Source: Leptolyngbya sp. CCY15150
GTDB taxonomy: Bacteria > Cyanobacteriota > Cyanobacteriia > RECH01
Direction: 5' to 3'
Assembly (NCBI RefSeq): GCF_016888135.1
Contig: NZ_JACSWB010000157.1
Span: forward strand, 143,319 to 207,318
Length of the DNA: 64,000 bases
The position numbers were made by a program, and so were the translations under genes. The notes under the pieces are model-generated. The model was not told where the DNA came from and ran no database searches. It was given only the letters and a program-made list of their open reading frames with translations. Of this stretch, positions 44,001 through 54,118 are shown piece after piece; the stretch's first letter is position 1, and each line of letters opens with the position of its first letter.

Positions 44001-44165
44001 ATGCCCCGGATTAAACAACGCTTAACGGCTTTGCTGACAGCAGCCACTATCGGGATGGGCAGTATTGTGGGCGGCGTGTCGGCTGCCAATACCTTTGCTG
44101 ACGAAGTGATTGAGCTAGGCAGTAAAATCGGTATTGAACTGCAACTCCCCTCATCTCAGCCGTAG
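41097..44165 (+). CDS. Roco-family protein: LRR, Roc GTPase, COR, and a C-terminal Asn-rich/helical module
   Basis: A 1022-residue protein. Residues about 1-350 are leucine-rich repeats, nine of them near-identical 23-mers from residue 115 on (TTIPDxxAQLTNLTxLxL). The Roc GTPase domain follows (about 380-550): P-loop GQGSVGKT at 388-395, WDFGGQE as G3 and GNKKD as G4, all intact. The COR dimerisation region (about 560-870) includes LPLSWFQVKEQLEALD and HNLGLVLNFRDHDFL. The last 140 residues begin at an internal Met (884) with an Asn-rich stretch (NHNQGANIGNFV, EANNSPVTATDFTQTSG), then two helices and a hydrophobic segment (LTAATIGMGSIVGGVSAA). I recall this tail from other cyanobacterial Roco and pentapeptide proteins. 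Bacterial Rocos are dimeric nucleotide-controlled switches; the output here is unknown. Flanking broken genes suggest gain by transfer. Confidence 0.92.
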   Translation: MSQDELLQLIDQAATEGWTELDLTGRGLTELPPEIGKLTQLETLILGKVEKWQYLDGKLTPQLVTNAISKLPAEIAALQQLTMLDLSGNPLGDLPEVVAQLTSLKDLRAIATNITTIPDCIAQLTNLTKLGLDSNQITTIPDSIAQLKNLTELSLDSNQITTIPDCIAQLTNLTTLSLSSNQITTIPDCIAQLTNLTKLGLDRNQITTIPDSIAQLTNLTTLSLDRNQITTIPDSIAQLTNLTTLWLHSNQITTIPDSLAQLTNLTELSLSGNEITTIPDSLAQLTNLTELSLSSNEITTIPDSLAQLTALEWLDLENNHLTDCPECLETLPQLEVLDLRRNPLPISPEVLGPTSGDPGSVEDIFNYLKKLRSGSVKPLNEAKLLLVGQGSVGKTSLVKQLMEGQYNPHEPQTDGLSVRTWGVHVNSKDVRLNIWDFGGQEIYHATHQFFLTKRSLYLLVCNCRTSEDENRIEYWLKLIQSFGGGSPVLIVGNKKDEQPFDINRQALRQKYPNICDIIETSCQTGEGITELTAKITEEVGKLQDVYNLLPLSWFQVKEQLEALDRDFISYSEYIGICYQNQICEEQSQNQLIDLLHNLGLVLNFRDHDFLQNTNVLNPDWVTQGIYALLSDETLKTQGKGILTTADLNRVLKGDRYPPDRHRYLTELMQEFQLCFELPDCGSAKFLIPGLLPKDEPKATSLEGDTLNFEYHYRILPESVLSRFIVLSHEKIYQGIHWRSGVMLAYCEGDEVYNIARIKADPEDKKIFIAINGRETTRRVFLSLIRDTFNKIHHSFADLEVTEWVPVPNYPNHPPLDYQELLGLEAMGEQNYPIGKLRIKVNLRQLLDGYEPIEVRRRYNRGDKDFDQGYASPFTIINNVEVTAMSEGSKFTNHNQGANIGNFVNEANNSPVTATDFTQTSGVTTADVLQMIDRLRQTAAQLPPEVQDNLIIDLKAVEDEVQKPEDQRNMPRIKQRLTALLTAATIGMGSIVGGVSAANTFADEVIELGSKIGIELQLPSSQP
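41439..42059 (+). repeat. Nine tandem 69-bp units coding for LRRs
   Basis: From 41439 the unit beginning ACGACGATTCCCGAC recurs every 69 bases nine times (41439, 41508, 41577, 41646, 41715, 41784, 41853, 41922, 41991). Units two to eight are almost identical in DNA, which points to recent expansion; the last has diverged. Variation is mainly in the codon pairs on the outward face of each LRR (KLGLDS, ELSLDS, TLSLSS, TLWLHS). Confidence 0.95.
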
Positions 44166-44210
44166 GTTTTATTCGTTAAGCCATACACCATCTCATGTGA
44201 GGGATTATCT

Positions 44211-44444
44211 CTACAGAACCAACTGAATCTGCGACCCTTGAGCCTGTTTTTGTACCTCGATGCGGGTTTGAAACGCTGCTTTGAGATAAGAAATGTGCGT
44301 GACCGCTAAGATACAGGCGAAATCATCAGCCAGGTCATCGAGCTTCTGCTATTGCTGGAGACGACCCAGGTGAGCTAAGTGCTGAACCCGTTGCGATCGC
44401 CCCTCGGTTAACTGATACTCCAATTGGGCGATCGCTCCAGAACC
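44211..44444 (-). pseudogene. sbcC: C-terminal remnant of an SbcC-like ATPase gene
   Basis: Directly after the TAA of the hydrolase gene, and in the same frame, the minus strand reads QLEYQLTEGRSQRVQHLAHL, then a TAG at 44351-44349, then LDDLADDFACILAVTHISYL, KAAFQTRIEVQKQAQGSQIQ and a stop at 44213-44211. The second part matches the end of cyanobacterial SbcC-type exonuclease subunits: the D-loop/H-loop region (ILAVTH) and the last strand (QTRIEV). The Walker A half and coiled coils are gone, so the gene is dead. No sbcD is near. It lies between the Roco gene and the hydrolase, again hinting at rearrangement. Confidence 0.65.
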
Positions 44445-46112
44445 TTAAGGCATGGATAAAACACGGGATAGCTGGATGGGATCAAGGGAGCGCACTAAGC
44501 TCAGAGGTAGAGCTTGTTCACTCAGGCTATCAGCATAGGTTGCCCGCAGAAAACCGCGATAGTTAGGGTCATTCGCCACATAGGTTTGGAAAAAAGCCAC
44601 GCTCATAGCATTCACATAGCGATGGGCGATTTCTGGGTCAGGGCCAACAATATTTGAGGGCAGGAGCAGAGCTTCGCTGCCATTTGCAGAGCTACCTAGG
44701 GTCGAGAAATGGGTACCTCCTTGCATCAACACAAGATATTTATTGAGGCTGCCCAGCCACGTGAAAGGACGGATTTGTTCAGGCAGAGCTGGGGCGATCG
44801 TATCCGCATTGCCAGTCATGACCATCACAGGTTTTTCAATTTGGTTAAAACCATTTTGGCCAATGATGCCGCTACCAATGGGGTTAATGGCGATCGCTGC
44901 CACAATCCGATCGTCTTGTAAGGATTGATCGAGGGTTTCCAAGGGCAAGTCCAGCGCCTGGCATTGCAGCAGTAAAGATAAGTTAAGCCAGCTATCGTCA
45001 TAACAAGACTGAATTAACCGTACTCCATGAAGTGTGCCGCCGATCAGCGTAAGAGCCGTATATCCACCTAGAGACTGACCAATGATGCCCGCTTTCTCTA
45101 GATTCATGCGGCCAGATAGTTGTGGATGGTTACGATTGAGGCGTTCCAGTTCATCCAGCAAGAAGGTAATATCTAGGGGGCGATCGATAAATTCCTGGGG
45201 AGACGTTACTTCTCGTACTCGCCCCTGCACAAGAGCTTGGATTTGCATGGCATTGCTGCCAGGGTGCTCCAACACCGCCACCACAAAGCCATGGGAGGAA
45301 AGATGTTCCGCAAGATAACGATAGGTGGTGCGATCGCTGCCTAGACCATGGGAAATAATGATCACCGGCGCGGGCATGGGCGGCGTGGGGCTGCCGAGGG
45401 TTTTTGTGATGGGAACATAGACATCTGCTGCGAAGGCGCGATCGCGGCGGCGATCGCGAAGGTTCAGCGCAACCGTCTGCCAGTCGTATAAACCTACATC
45501 ATGGGGGTTTTGGACGCCCATAGAGTCAATCGGCGTTTCTACCCTAGATTCAAAGGTGGCTTGGGTTTGAATGATCTGAATTGCTTGGGTTGTCTGGTTG
45601 ATCAGGTTCTCCACCTCGCTCACAAAGTTGAGGGTGGCATCGACACTAATGCGCAGATCGTTGAGGGGAAACTCGTTGAGCACGTTCAAAGGCGTTAGTC
45701 CGTCGTCCGAATCCGCCGCCAGGATCAGGGCCGCGCGAATGGCAAGAGGAGCTGCCTCCGGAGATTGGGTGCGGATGATTCGGCTGATTCGCTCAAGCAG
45801 CGCTTCGCCTTGATCGGTGTAGAGAAATTGAGCCACGGCAACAGCACTCACATCAGCCTGTGTCAGCAGCAGCGATCGCATTTGCTCTTGATCCTTGGGC
45901 GTGAAGTATCGCAGGTAGGGACGAAGATTGGACGTGACCCGGCCTTCACGAGCATAGATTTCTAAATCATCTATCGCAATCGAGCGCTCGAAAACACCGA
46001 TCGATAAATAAACACGTTCTGCGGCGGCGGCCGGTGTCGATAGCAGACATCCAGCCAAGCAGCTACCGATCCCAAGGGCGATCGCTCGGTAGGGATGACG
46101 ACCATGGCGCAT
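44445..46112 (-). CDS. Alpha/beta hydrolase with DUF1400, secreted
   Basis: About 555 residues from ATG 46112; 23 more codons are open upstream. The chosen start gives a clean signal peptide (basic HGRHPYR, hydrophobic segment with LAGCLLS, cleavage near AAAAERV; an LAGC lipobox is possible). The N-terminal part (SIAIDDLEIYAREGRVTSNL to RPYLRYFTPKDQEQMRSLLL) is the DUF1400 domain of cyanobacterial hydrolases. The catalytic domain has VIIISHGLGSDRTTYRYLAE, the nucleophile elbow GIIGQSLGGYTAL and a late His in GGTHFSTLG, so Ser-His catalysis is likely, similar to PAF-acetylhydrolase-like or dienelactone-hydrolase-like enzymes. Substrate is unknown. Confidence 0.85.
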   Translation of the reverse strand: MRHGRHPYRAIALGIGSCLAGCLLSTPAAAAERVYLSIGVFERSIAIDDLEIYAREGRVTSNLRPYLRYFTPKDQEQMRSLLLTQADVSAVAVAQFLYTDQGEALLERISRIIRTQSPEAAPLAIRAALILAADSDDGLTPLNVLNEFPLNDLRISVDATLNFVSEVENLINQTTQAIQIIQTQATFESRVETPIDSMGVQNPHDVGLYDWQTVALNLRDRRRDRAFAADVYVPITKTLGSPTPPMPAPVIIISHGLGSDRTTYRYLAEHLSSHGFVVAVLEHPGSNAMQIQALVQGRVREVTSPQEFIDRPLDITFLLDELERLNRNHPQLSGRMNLEKAGIIGQSLGGYTALTLIGGTLHGVRLIQSCYDDSWLNLSLLLQCQALDLPLETLDQSLQDDRIVAAIAINPIGSGIIGQNGFNQIEKPVMVMTGNADTIAPALPEQIRPFTWLGSLNKYLVLMQGGTHFSTLGSSANGSEALLLPSNIVGPDPEIAHRYVNAMSVAFFQTYVANDPNYRGFLRATYADSLSEQALPLSLVRSLDPIQLSRVLSMP

Positions 46113-46210
46113 GGAACGATCGCGCAAAACCAAGGACTGGAACCATGATGGCATCAGTCTAAATGACGTGAAATGCTGCATACTTCAGGAGTTGACGGGG
46201 GCAGACATGG

Positions 46211-48295
<2,085 letters not shown>

Positions 48296-48359
48296 CTACT
48301 GATGAAACCCAGGGGCGATCGCCTAGGTAGATATCAAGACCTATCCAGTCAATGAACCT

Positions 48360-48857
48360 CTACCAACCCCAGGTGCCCGCTGCTCCCTTGAAGGGGCCGA
48401 CAATGTTTTGAGTGATCCAGCCGCCGTAAAAGTCACCGGGTTGGGCCTGCACAACCTCCCCATCCACATAGCAAGCTTCCATCCGTCCTGGATAGACTGC
48501 AATGTAGTCTTGAATGCCAGCAAAAGCAGGGGTGGGATGGGGATAGCTCCAGGCCACGTCCACCTCTTGGCGATCGCCCACGGTTATGGTGTAGTAGGCT
48601 GCCTGCCCTTTCCACTCACAGATCGTCATGCGAGCAGTCTGGGTGAAATAGGCCATCTGCACATCCTCACGGGGGATGTAGTACGTCGGCGGATGGCTGG
48701 TTTCTAACACCCGCTTTGCCCGATGGGTGTCGGCGATCGCCACCCCATTGAAGATCACGCGGATATGCTGGGTCGAGTCGTCCAATACGGCTGGACGGGG
48801 ATAGTCCCACACTGACTCTTGACCTGGGCCAGGTTCAATTCGTGAACGGTTTACCAT
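48360..48857 (-). CDS. DUF427 domain protein
   Basis: About 165 residues. The DUF427 pattern is clear: IRVIFNGVAIADTHRAKRVL, TYYIPREDVQMAYF, TICEWKGQAAYYTI and VAWSYPHPTPAF with the Trp and Tyr/His residues that are conserved in the family. The fold is a small beta-tent barrel; activity is unknown. ATG 48857 (MVNRSRIEP) is chosen since an ATG 11 codons upstream adds nothing conserved. It lies 66 bases from the cyclic-nucleotide-binding gene on the same strand and could be co-transcribed. Confidence 0.85.
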   Translation of the reverse strand: MVNRSRIEPGPGQESVWDYPRPAVLDDSTQHIRVIFNGVAIADTHRAKRVLETSHPPTYYIPREDVQMAYFTQTARMTICEWKGQAAYYTITVGDRQEVDVAWSYPHPTPAFAGIQDYIAVYPGRMEACYVDGEVVQAQPGDFYGGWITQNIVGPFKGAAGTWGW

Positions 48858-48923
48858 GGTTAACGCTCCAAGCGATCGCTCCGTTTGCATTATCGCAAGG
48901 ATTTTCGCCCTTGGTTAGCCCAG

Positions 48924-49400
48924 CTACTGAATGCGGGTGGGGGGACTGGTGCCATTAATGCGGTTATAGATCTCGGGATTGAGCTTTTTGCGGTTGAGCT
49001 CCCGAATGCGGCGCGATAGCAGGCGAATAATGTTCACCGCAATTCCCGGCGTTTCTTCCACCGCTTCATAGAGCTGCTGCTGGGTGAGCATGAGACATTC
49101 ACAGGGTTCGAGGGTGCTGATCGAGGCTGAGCGCGGTTCAGCATCAAACACCGACATCTCGCCAAAGCAAGCTCCTTTTTCCAACTCCGCCAAGACGCGA
49201 TCGCCAATATGCACCTTGACCCGCCCAGATACCAGAATATAGAGCGATCGCCCCTCCTGTCCCTGGGTAAAAATGGTGTGCTGGGCGGGAAAGGACAGCT
49301 CATCCATAATGGATGCGAGACGCACCAAGAAGTCATCTCGCAATTCATTAAAAATCGAGACACCCCGAACAAACAGTAAGCGATCGACGCTAGTTAGCAT
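48924..49400 (-). CDS. Cyclic nucleotide-binding domain protein, no DNA-binding domain
   Basis: About 158 residues from ATG 49400. It is mostly a single cNMP-binding beta-barrel: FPAQHTIFTQGQEGRSLYIL, VSGRVKVHIGDRVLAELEKG and the phosphate-binding cassette ACFGEMSVFDAEPRSASIST, in which the Arg expected for the cyclic phosphate is present. The C-terminal helix ends RRIRELNRKKLNPEI; there is no helix-turn-helix, so it is unlike Crp and SyCRP1. It may sense cAMP or cGMP, or be a regulatory subunit of a complex. Twenty-two more codons are open upstream, but MLTSVDRLLFVRG fits better as a start. Confidence 0.85.
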   Translation of the reverse strand: MLTSVDRLLFVRGVSIFNELRDDFLVRLASIMDELSFPAQHTIFTQGQEGRSLYILVSGRVKVHIGDRVLAELEKGACFGEMSVFDAEPRSASISTLEPCECLMLTQQQLYEAVEETPGIAVNIIRLLSRRIRELNRKKLNPEIYNRINGTSPPTRIQ

Positions 49401-49466
49401 ACAAAGATTCAAAACGACATCAGCAAACCCCGGTGGCTCTGGGCGGTCAGGTGATCCACATCTCAC

Positions 49467-49879
49467 CTAGATCCATCACGGAGGAGCAGCATAGATTCTT
49501 ATAGATGGAGTATGGAATAGACCATCTAAGCCAGATCGGCACAGCCAAGGTGCCATGAAGATAGCACGGCATCCGAGGTGGCTGGCGAGGGGTGGAGGGT
49601 GATACCCATCCAACGGCTCACTCTCAGGATTCTAGTGGTCTTTGGGGGCATTGGGACGATCGCTTCTAGGAATTGTCGCAGGACTTGATGTTGACTTGAT
49701 GTTGATCGAGGCGATCGCAGCTTAAGAAACTCGAAAATCGTAACCGCCACTACCTCGATCATCCCCCAAGATTTGCGAATGTTCCATCAGTGATTGTGCC
49801 GGTTCACCTCGACCGTCTAAGATTCAGTAGCTTATGGCTACCACCCTGGTACTGTCGAGATTTTAAGAAGGTTGCCGAT
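49467..49879. other. Upstream region of icd
   Basis: No gene is supported. The region has a short 11-base tandem duplication (GACTTGATGTT twice, 49682-49703) and a perfect short inverted repeat GTAGC/GCTAC at 49827-49841, 39 bases before the icd ATG. This resembles an NtcA site (GTAN8TAC) but with nine bases between the halves. icd is NtcA-controlled in some cyanobacteria, so it is worth noting at low weight. Confidence 0.35.
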
Positions 49880-51304
49880 ATGTACGATAAGATTACCCCA
49901 CCCACGAATGGCGATCGCATTACCTTTCGCGATGGCGAACCCATTGTGCCCGATAACCCCATTATTCCCTTTATTCGGGGTGACGGCACGGGGGTTGATA
50001 TCTGGCCCGCGTCCCAATTGGTGTTTGATGCAGCGGTTGCCAAAGCCTACGGCGGTCAGCGGCGGATTGAGTGGTTCAAGGTTTACGCTGGGGATGAAGC
50101 CTGTGATGTCTATGGCACCTACCAATATCTCCCCGAAGATACCCTAACGGCGATTAAAGAGTACGGCGTGGCCATCAAAGGGCCGTTGACGACTCCCATT
50201 GGTGGCGGTATTCGCTCCCTCAACGTAGCCCTGCGACAAATCAACGACCTCTATGCCTGCGTACGTCCCTGCAAGTATTACGCCGGCACCCCCTCGCCCC
50301 ACAAAAGCCCCGAAAAGCTTGATGTGATTGTCTATCGAGAAAATACAGAAGATATCTATCTCGGCATTGAATGGAAGCAGGGCAGCGAGGTGGGCGATCG
50401 CCTCATCAAGTTCCTCAACGAGGAGCTGATTCCTGCCACGCCGGAGCACGGCAAGAAGCAAATCCGCCTCGATTCTGGCATTGGCATCAAGCCCATTAGT
50501 AAAACCGGCTCCCAGCGCCTCGTGCGCCGCGCCATCCGCCATGCCCTGCGGTTGCCCAAGGACAAGCAACAGGTGACCCTGGTGCATAAGGGCAACATCA
50601 TGAAATATACCGAAGGGGCCTTTCGTGACTGGGGCTATGAGCTAGCCACCACGGAATTTCGGGCGGAATGTGTTACCGAGCGCGAGTCGTGGATTTTGGG
50701 CAACAAGGAAGCCAAGCCTGACCTGAGCATCGAAGACAATGCTCGCCAAGTGGAGCCCGGCTACGATTCCCTAACGCCGGAGAAAAAGGCAGACATCTGT
50801 GGGGAAGTCAAAGACGTCTTAGAAGGCATTTGGGACACCCACGGCAACGGGCAATGGAAGGAGAAGATCATGGTGAACGATCGCATCGCCGACAGCATCT
50901 TCCAGCAGATTCAAACCCGTCCCGATGAATATTCCATCTTGGCGACGATGAACCTAAATGGCGACTACCTCTCGGATGCGGCAGCAGCGATCGTGGGCGG
51001 TTTGGGTATGGGCCCTGGTGCCAACATCGGCGACACCTGCGCTGTCTTTGAAGCCACCCACGGCACTGCTCCTAAGCACGCCGGTCTCGATCGCATCAAC
51101 CCTGGCTCGGTGATTCTCTCTGGGGTGATGATGTTGGAATACATGGGCTGGCAAGAAGCCGCGGATTTGATCAAGAAGGGACTTGGGGAAGCGATCGCCA
51201 ACCGGGAGGTCACCTATGATCTCGCCCGGATGATGACCCCACCGGTCAATCCACCGCTGAAATGCTCGGAGTTTGCCCAAGCGATCGTCCAGCGTTTCCA
51301 GTAG
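49880..51304 (+). CDS. icd: NADP-dependent isocitrate dehydrogenase
   Basis: A 474-residue isocitrate dehydrogenase, making 2-oxoglutarate for nitrogen assimilation in cyanobacteria. Landmarks: [20 protein letters not shown] at the N-terminus, the isocitrate-binding Ser region [54 protein letters not shown], and the late nucleotide-binding [21 protein letters not shown]. An insertion ([18 protein letters not shown]) matches the longer cyanobacterial form. The frame is open 30 codons upstream, but ATG 49880 ([11 protein letters not shown]) gives the normal length. It is monocistronic. Confidence 0.96.
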   Translation: MYDKITPPTNGDRITFRDGEPIVPDNPIIPFIRGDGTGVDIWPASQLVFDAAVAKAYGGQRRIEWFKVYAGDEACDVYGTYQYLPEDTLTAIKEYGVAIKGPLTTPIGGGIRSLNVALRQINDLYACVRPCKYYAGTPSPHKSPEKLDVIVYRENTEDIYLGIEWKQGSEVGDRLIKFLNEELIPATPEHGKKQIRLDSGIGIKPISKTGSQRLVRRAIRHALRLPKDKQQVTLVHKGNIMKYTEGAFRDWGYELATTEFRAECVTERESWILGNKEAKPDLSIEDNARQVEPGYDSLTPEKKADICGEVKDVLEGIWDTHGNGQWKEKIMVNDRIADSIFQQIQTRPDEYSILATMNLNGDYLSDAAAAIVGGLGMGPGANIGDTCAVFEATHGTAPKHAGLDRINPGSVILSGVMMLEYMGWQEAADLIKKGLGEAIANREVTYDLARMMTPPVNPPLKCSEFAQAIVQRFQ

Positions 51305-51338
51305 AATCCCATCCGGTTTCCCGGCTCAGCAGTCATCC

Positions 51339-52058
51339 CTAGGATTTCAGGGCATGCTGCTGAGCCATCAGCAGCTCCTGAATACCCGTTTCTGCATAGT
51401 CCAACATCTGGTTCAGTTGACCACGGTTGAAACAGTTTTCCTCCGCTGTGCCCTGGATTTCTAAGATATTCAACTGCTCATCCAAGACAACGTTTAAGTC
51501 CACATCCGCCGCCACATCTTCTGGATAGTTCAAGTCCAAAAACGGTTCTCCCTCCAGCAACCCCACGGAAACCGCGGCTACCTGTCGGCAAATGGGCGAT
51601 CGCTCCAACTCTCCCTTGTCCAGCAGCGATTGAATGGCATCGGTGAGCGCCACAAAGCCGCCAGTAATGGACGTGGTGCGCGTACCCGCATCGGCTTGGA
51701 GAACATCCGCATCTACCATCAGCGTCCGCTCCCCGAGAATCTTCATATCCAGGGCAGAGCGCAGACTGCGGCCAATCAAACGCTGAATTTCCTGGGTACG
51801 CCCCGAAAGCTTCATCACCTCCCGCGTACAGCGCTGGGGTGTGGCGCTGGGCAACATGCGATATTCTGCCGTTAGCCAGCCTTGGCCCGATCCTTCCAAA
51901 AAGCGGGGCACACCGGGCTGAATCGTGACGCTACAGAGGACTTGGGTATTGCCGCAGTGGGCTAAAACTGACCCGGCTGCATAGCGGGTAAAGTGTCGCT
52001 CAAAGCGCACCGGACGCAGTTGATCTGCTGCCCGACCATCGGGACGTTGCCAAGCCAT
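51339..52058 (-). CDS. rph: Ribonuclease PH
   Basis: A 239-residue phosphorolytic 3'-5' exoribonuclease that trims tRNA precursors. Family motifs: [76 protein letters not shown] and the phosphate-site [19 protein letters not shown]. Usual length. The frame extends 35 codons upstream, but ATG 52058 has AAGGAAAAGAGG just before it and gives the normal start. It is convergent with icd (34-base gap). Confidence 0.96.
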   Translation of the reverse strand: MAWQRPDGRAADQLRPVRFERHFTRYAAGSVLAHCGNTQVLCSVTIQPGVPRFLEGSGQGWLTAEYRMLPSATPQRCTREVMKLSGRTQEIQRLIGRSLRSALDMKILGERTLMVDADVLQADAGTRTTSITGGFVALTDAIQSLLDKGELERSPICRQVAAVSVGLLEGEPFLDLNYPEDVAADVDLNVVLDEQLNILEIQGTAEENCFNRGQLNQMLDYAETGIQELLMAQQHALKS

Positions 52059-52312
52059 GCCTCTTTTCCTTGATTGTTTACAAAGTTTCCTCAGACTATC
52101 TCGATCTGCTGAGGACAGCGCTAGAAGTGTCGCAAAAGTTGATGGTAACGAGGTAGACTCCATTCAATGAGGCTACGTTACCGGGTTTCGGCTTCGCTCA
52201 ACCCTCGTCTCGTCAGGACTTGAGTATTGAGCGCAGTCGAAATGCCTAGCCATTGTTGCGTCTTCCCACCTACGAATACTAGATTCAGTGGAATCATGGG
52301 GCGATCGCTTCC

Positions 52313-52930
52313 TCATCCCTCAGGCCAGCGCCAGTTGTAAGCATTCCATTCCGTCATTCCCTGAATCTCGTACTCCATGCCATTTTCAAAGCGCACAATG
52401 CTGGTGAGAGACGGCTCGGCGCTCGGGCTATCCATGGGCAGAGTTGATAGATTCACCACCGTGCAGGGAAACCAGGTTTCATCACAGGACGTGCCTTCCT
52501 GCACCCATTCCCATAGGCGGTTGGACACCTCAATGCGATCGCCCACATGCAAATGGCGAGAGGCATCATCCCGATTTAGGGCTTGATTGATATGGGCATC
52601 GGTGACTTGATTCAGCCATTGGGGGCCATACTGATCGCGGATGAACTGCACCGACCCGGAATCTTGCCCCCGCAGCCAATCATTCAGCAGCGTGGCCCGC
52701 CAGCGGATACCCTGTTCTTCCTGAGCTACCACAAACTGCAGGAGAGCTTGCCGCTGGTCATCGGTGAGAGCATCGAGGGGATTGTCTGTAGGGGCGATCG
52801 CGGCTAGATCGAGGAATGATTCTGCCACCTGGGCCAGGATCTGCTTCTGTCGATCGTCGAGTGGGCAGCCCTTCTCATCACATTGGGTAAAGGCGGTTCT
52901 TAAAAGTGCGTCAATTTCCGCTTGAGTCAT
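52313..52930 (-). CDS. Conserved-looking cyanobacterial hypothetical protein
   Basis: About 205 residues, soluble, acidic, no signal or membrane segment. The N-terminal half is helical (TQAEIDALLRTAFTQCDEKG, LDDRQKQILAQVAESFLDLA). The C-terminal half is beta-rich with HVGDRIEVSNRLWEWV, EETWFPCTVVNL-like spacing (actual DETWFPCTVVNLS) and SIVRFENGMEYEIQGMTEWN, which looks like a small barrel of SH3 type. I do not recognise the family and assign no function. ATG 52930 (MTQAEIDALL) is the probable start; an upstream in-frame start at 52966 is possible. Confidence 0.65.
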   Translation of the reverse strand: MTQAEIDALLRTAFTQCDEKGCPLDDRQKQILAQVAESFLDLAAIAPTDNPLDALTDDQRQALLQFVVAQEEQGIRWRATLLNDWLRGQDSGSVQFIRDQYGPQWLNQVTDAHINQALNRDDASRHLHVGDRIEVSNRLWEWVQEGTSCDETWFPCTVVNLSTLPMDSPSAEPSLTSIVRFENGMEYEIQGMTEWNAYNWRWPEG

Positions 52931-53120
52931 CAATGCAAAGTATAGATAAACCCTTGGGTTAGTCAAAGACGGATGTATTGAACAGATAGCACCCTTGATG
53001 GCCCCAAGACAAGCAAGGCGATCGCTCTTGACCGAACCAGAGGTCAGCGTTTTGTTAGCAATTCACGATAAGCTGAGGAGAATAATACCAAGTAGCGATC
53101 GCCTCATTGGGAGTGGAGCC

Positions 53121-53555
53121 ATGAAGTTTCGAGCCGTCATCACCGCAATTTTGGTAGGCGTCTTTTGGCTGATGAGTCAGGTGATCTCGTCTCCAGCCTA
53201 TGCCCTCACGGAAGTTAAATTGACGGACGTATCCTACACCACCTGTCCAGAAGAGTTGGTTGATGGCAATGTCACCGCTGGGGGAGCCAGCCGCGAAGCG
53301 AAGTGCTACATGATCACCGGAACGGCCGTGAACACCTCCGGGCGACCGGTGCTGAATGCCGATGTATTTGGGCGAATTTATGACGCCAGCGGCAACCCCG
53401 TTATGCAAAACCGCACTAGGGTCGGCTCTATTGATGAGGTGCCGCCGGGGGAAAGTTCCTTTGAGCTGCGGATTACGGTGGCGGCAAACCAGGCAGAACC
53501 CTTGCAGCTAGAACAGTTTAAGGCATCTGGCTTTACGGGACGGGTGCGGCGCTAG
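53121..53555 (+). CDS. Small secreted protein of unknown function
   Basis: 144 residues from ATG 53121. A clear signal peptide (KFRAVITAILVGVFWLMSQV to ISSPAYALTEV) is followed by a beta-rich domain with one Cys pair (TTCPEELVDG and EAKCYMITG). The pattern ITGTAVNTSGRPVLNADVFG, RIYDASGNPV and PPGESSFELRITV resembles FxLYD-type immunoglobulin-like domains that occur in secreted proteins. It is likely periplasmic or in the thylakoid lumen. The frame is open 42 codons upstream, with no signal-like start there. Its last four bases overlap the convergent Nudix gene. Confidence 0.75.
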   Translation: MKFRAVITAILVGVFWLMSQVISSPAYALTEVKLTDVSYTTCPEELVDGNVTAGGASREAKCYMITGTAVNTSGRPVLNADVFGRIYDASGNPVMQNRTRVGSIDEVPPGESSFELRITVAANQAEPLQLEQFKASGFTGRVRR

Positions 53556-54007
53556 GCTAGGGTCGTCACGTTATCGAAATAATCTTGTAGATGGCGATCG
53601 TTGTCGGCGCTGAGGTGGCCAATGGGCAACTCCGATCGCTCAAAGGCTTGCACACCTTGGATTTCTAGCGTATCTTCCACCGCCGTTTTTCCAGTGACCT
53701 GAACGGCGATCGCTACGCAGATGGAATGAAAGCGGCGATCGCGATCCGGGGCAGAGTAAACTCCCACGAGGCGATCCACCTTCGTTAACTGCAGGCCCGT
53801 TTCCTCCACCAATTCTCGCTGGATGGTCGATTCAATCGTCTCGCCCCATTCCACCATGCCGCCGGGCAGCGCCCACTTACCGTTATCCCGCCGCTGGATG
53901 AGGACAATGCGCCCATCGGGCAGCACTGGGATGATGCTGGTACCCGTAATCGGGTGATGAAAAATGAGCCCAAGGACAGACTGAAAAAGATTCCACAACC
54001 GATTCAT
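53552..54007 (-). CDS. Nudix hydrolase
   Basis: A 151-residue hydrolase of nucleoside diphosphate-linked compounds. The Nudix box is complete: GGMVEWGETIESTIQRELVEETGL (residues about 50-73; key residues Gly, Glu, Arg-Glu and Glu-Glu at the required spacing). The N-terminal GTSIIPVLPDGRIVLIQRRD and the later LVGVYSAPDRDRRFH resemble ADP-ribose or NADH pyrophosphatase-like members. Substrate is undetermined. It overlaps the convergent secreted-protein gene by four bases. Confidence 0.92.
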   Translation of the reverse strand: MNRLWNLFQSVLGLIFHHPITGTSIIPVLPDGRIVLIQRRDNGKWALPGGMVEWGETIESTIQRELVEETGLQLTKVDRLVGVYSAPDRDRRFHSICVAIAVQVTGKTAVEDTLEIQGVQAFERSELPIGHLSADNDRHLQDYFDNVTTLA

Positions 54008-54118
54008 AACGTGTTAAGCATTGTTGAGTAGCAGCACAAGTGGTGTGCAGTCCATGTCTGTCATAGCGCATCTGATGGGAACCTGAACAGATTCCGTCTG
54101 CCCTGTTGACGAATGGCA

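Noticed and set aside
52059..52163. N-terminal extension of RNase PH by 35 codons
   Set aside because: The internal ATG at 52058 has a good Shine-Dalgarno and gives the normal RNase PH start.
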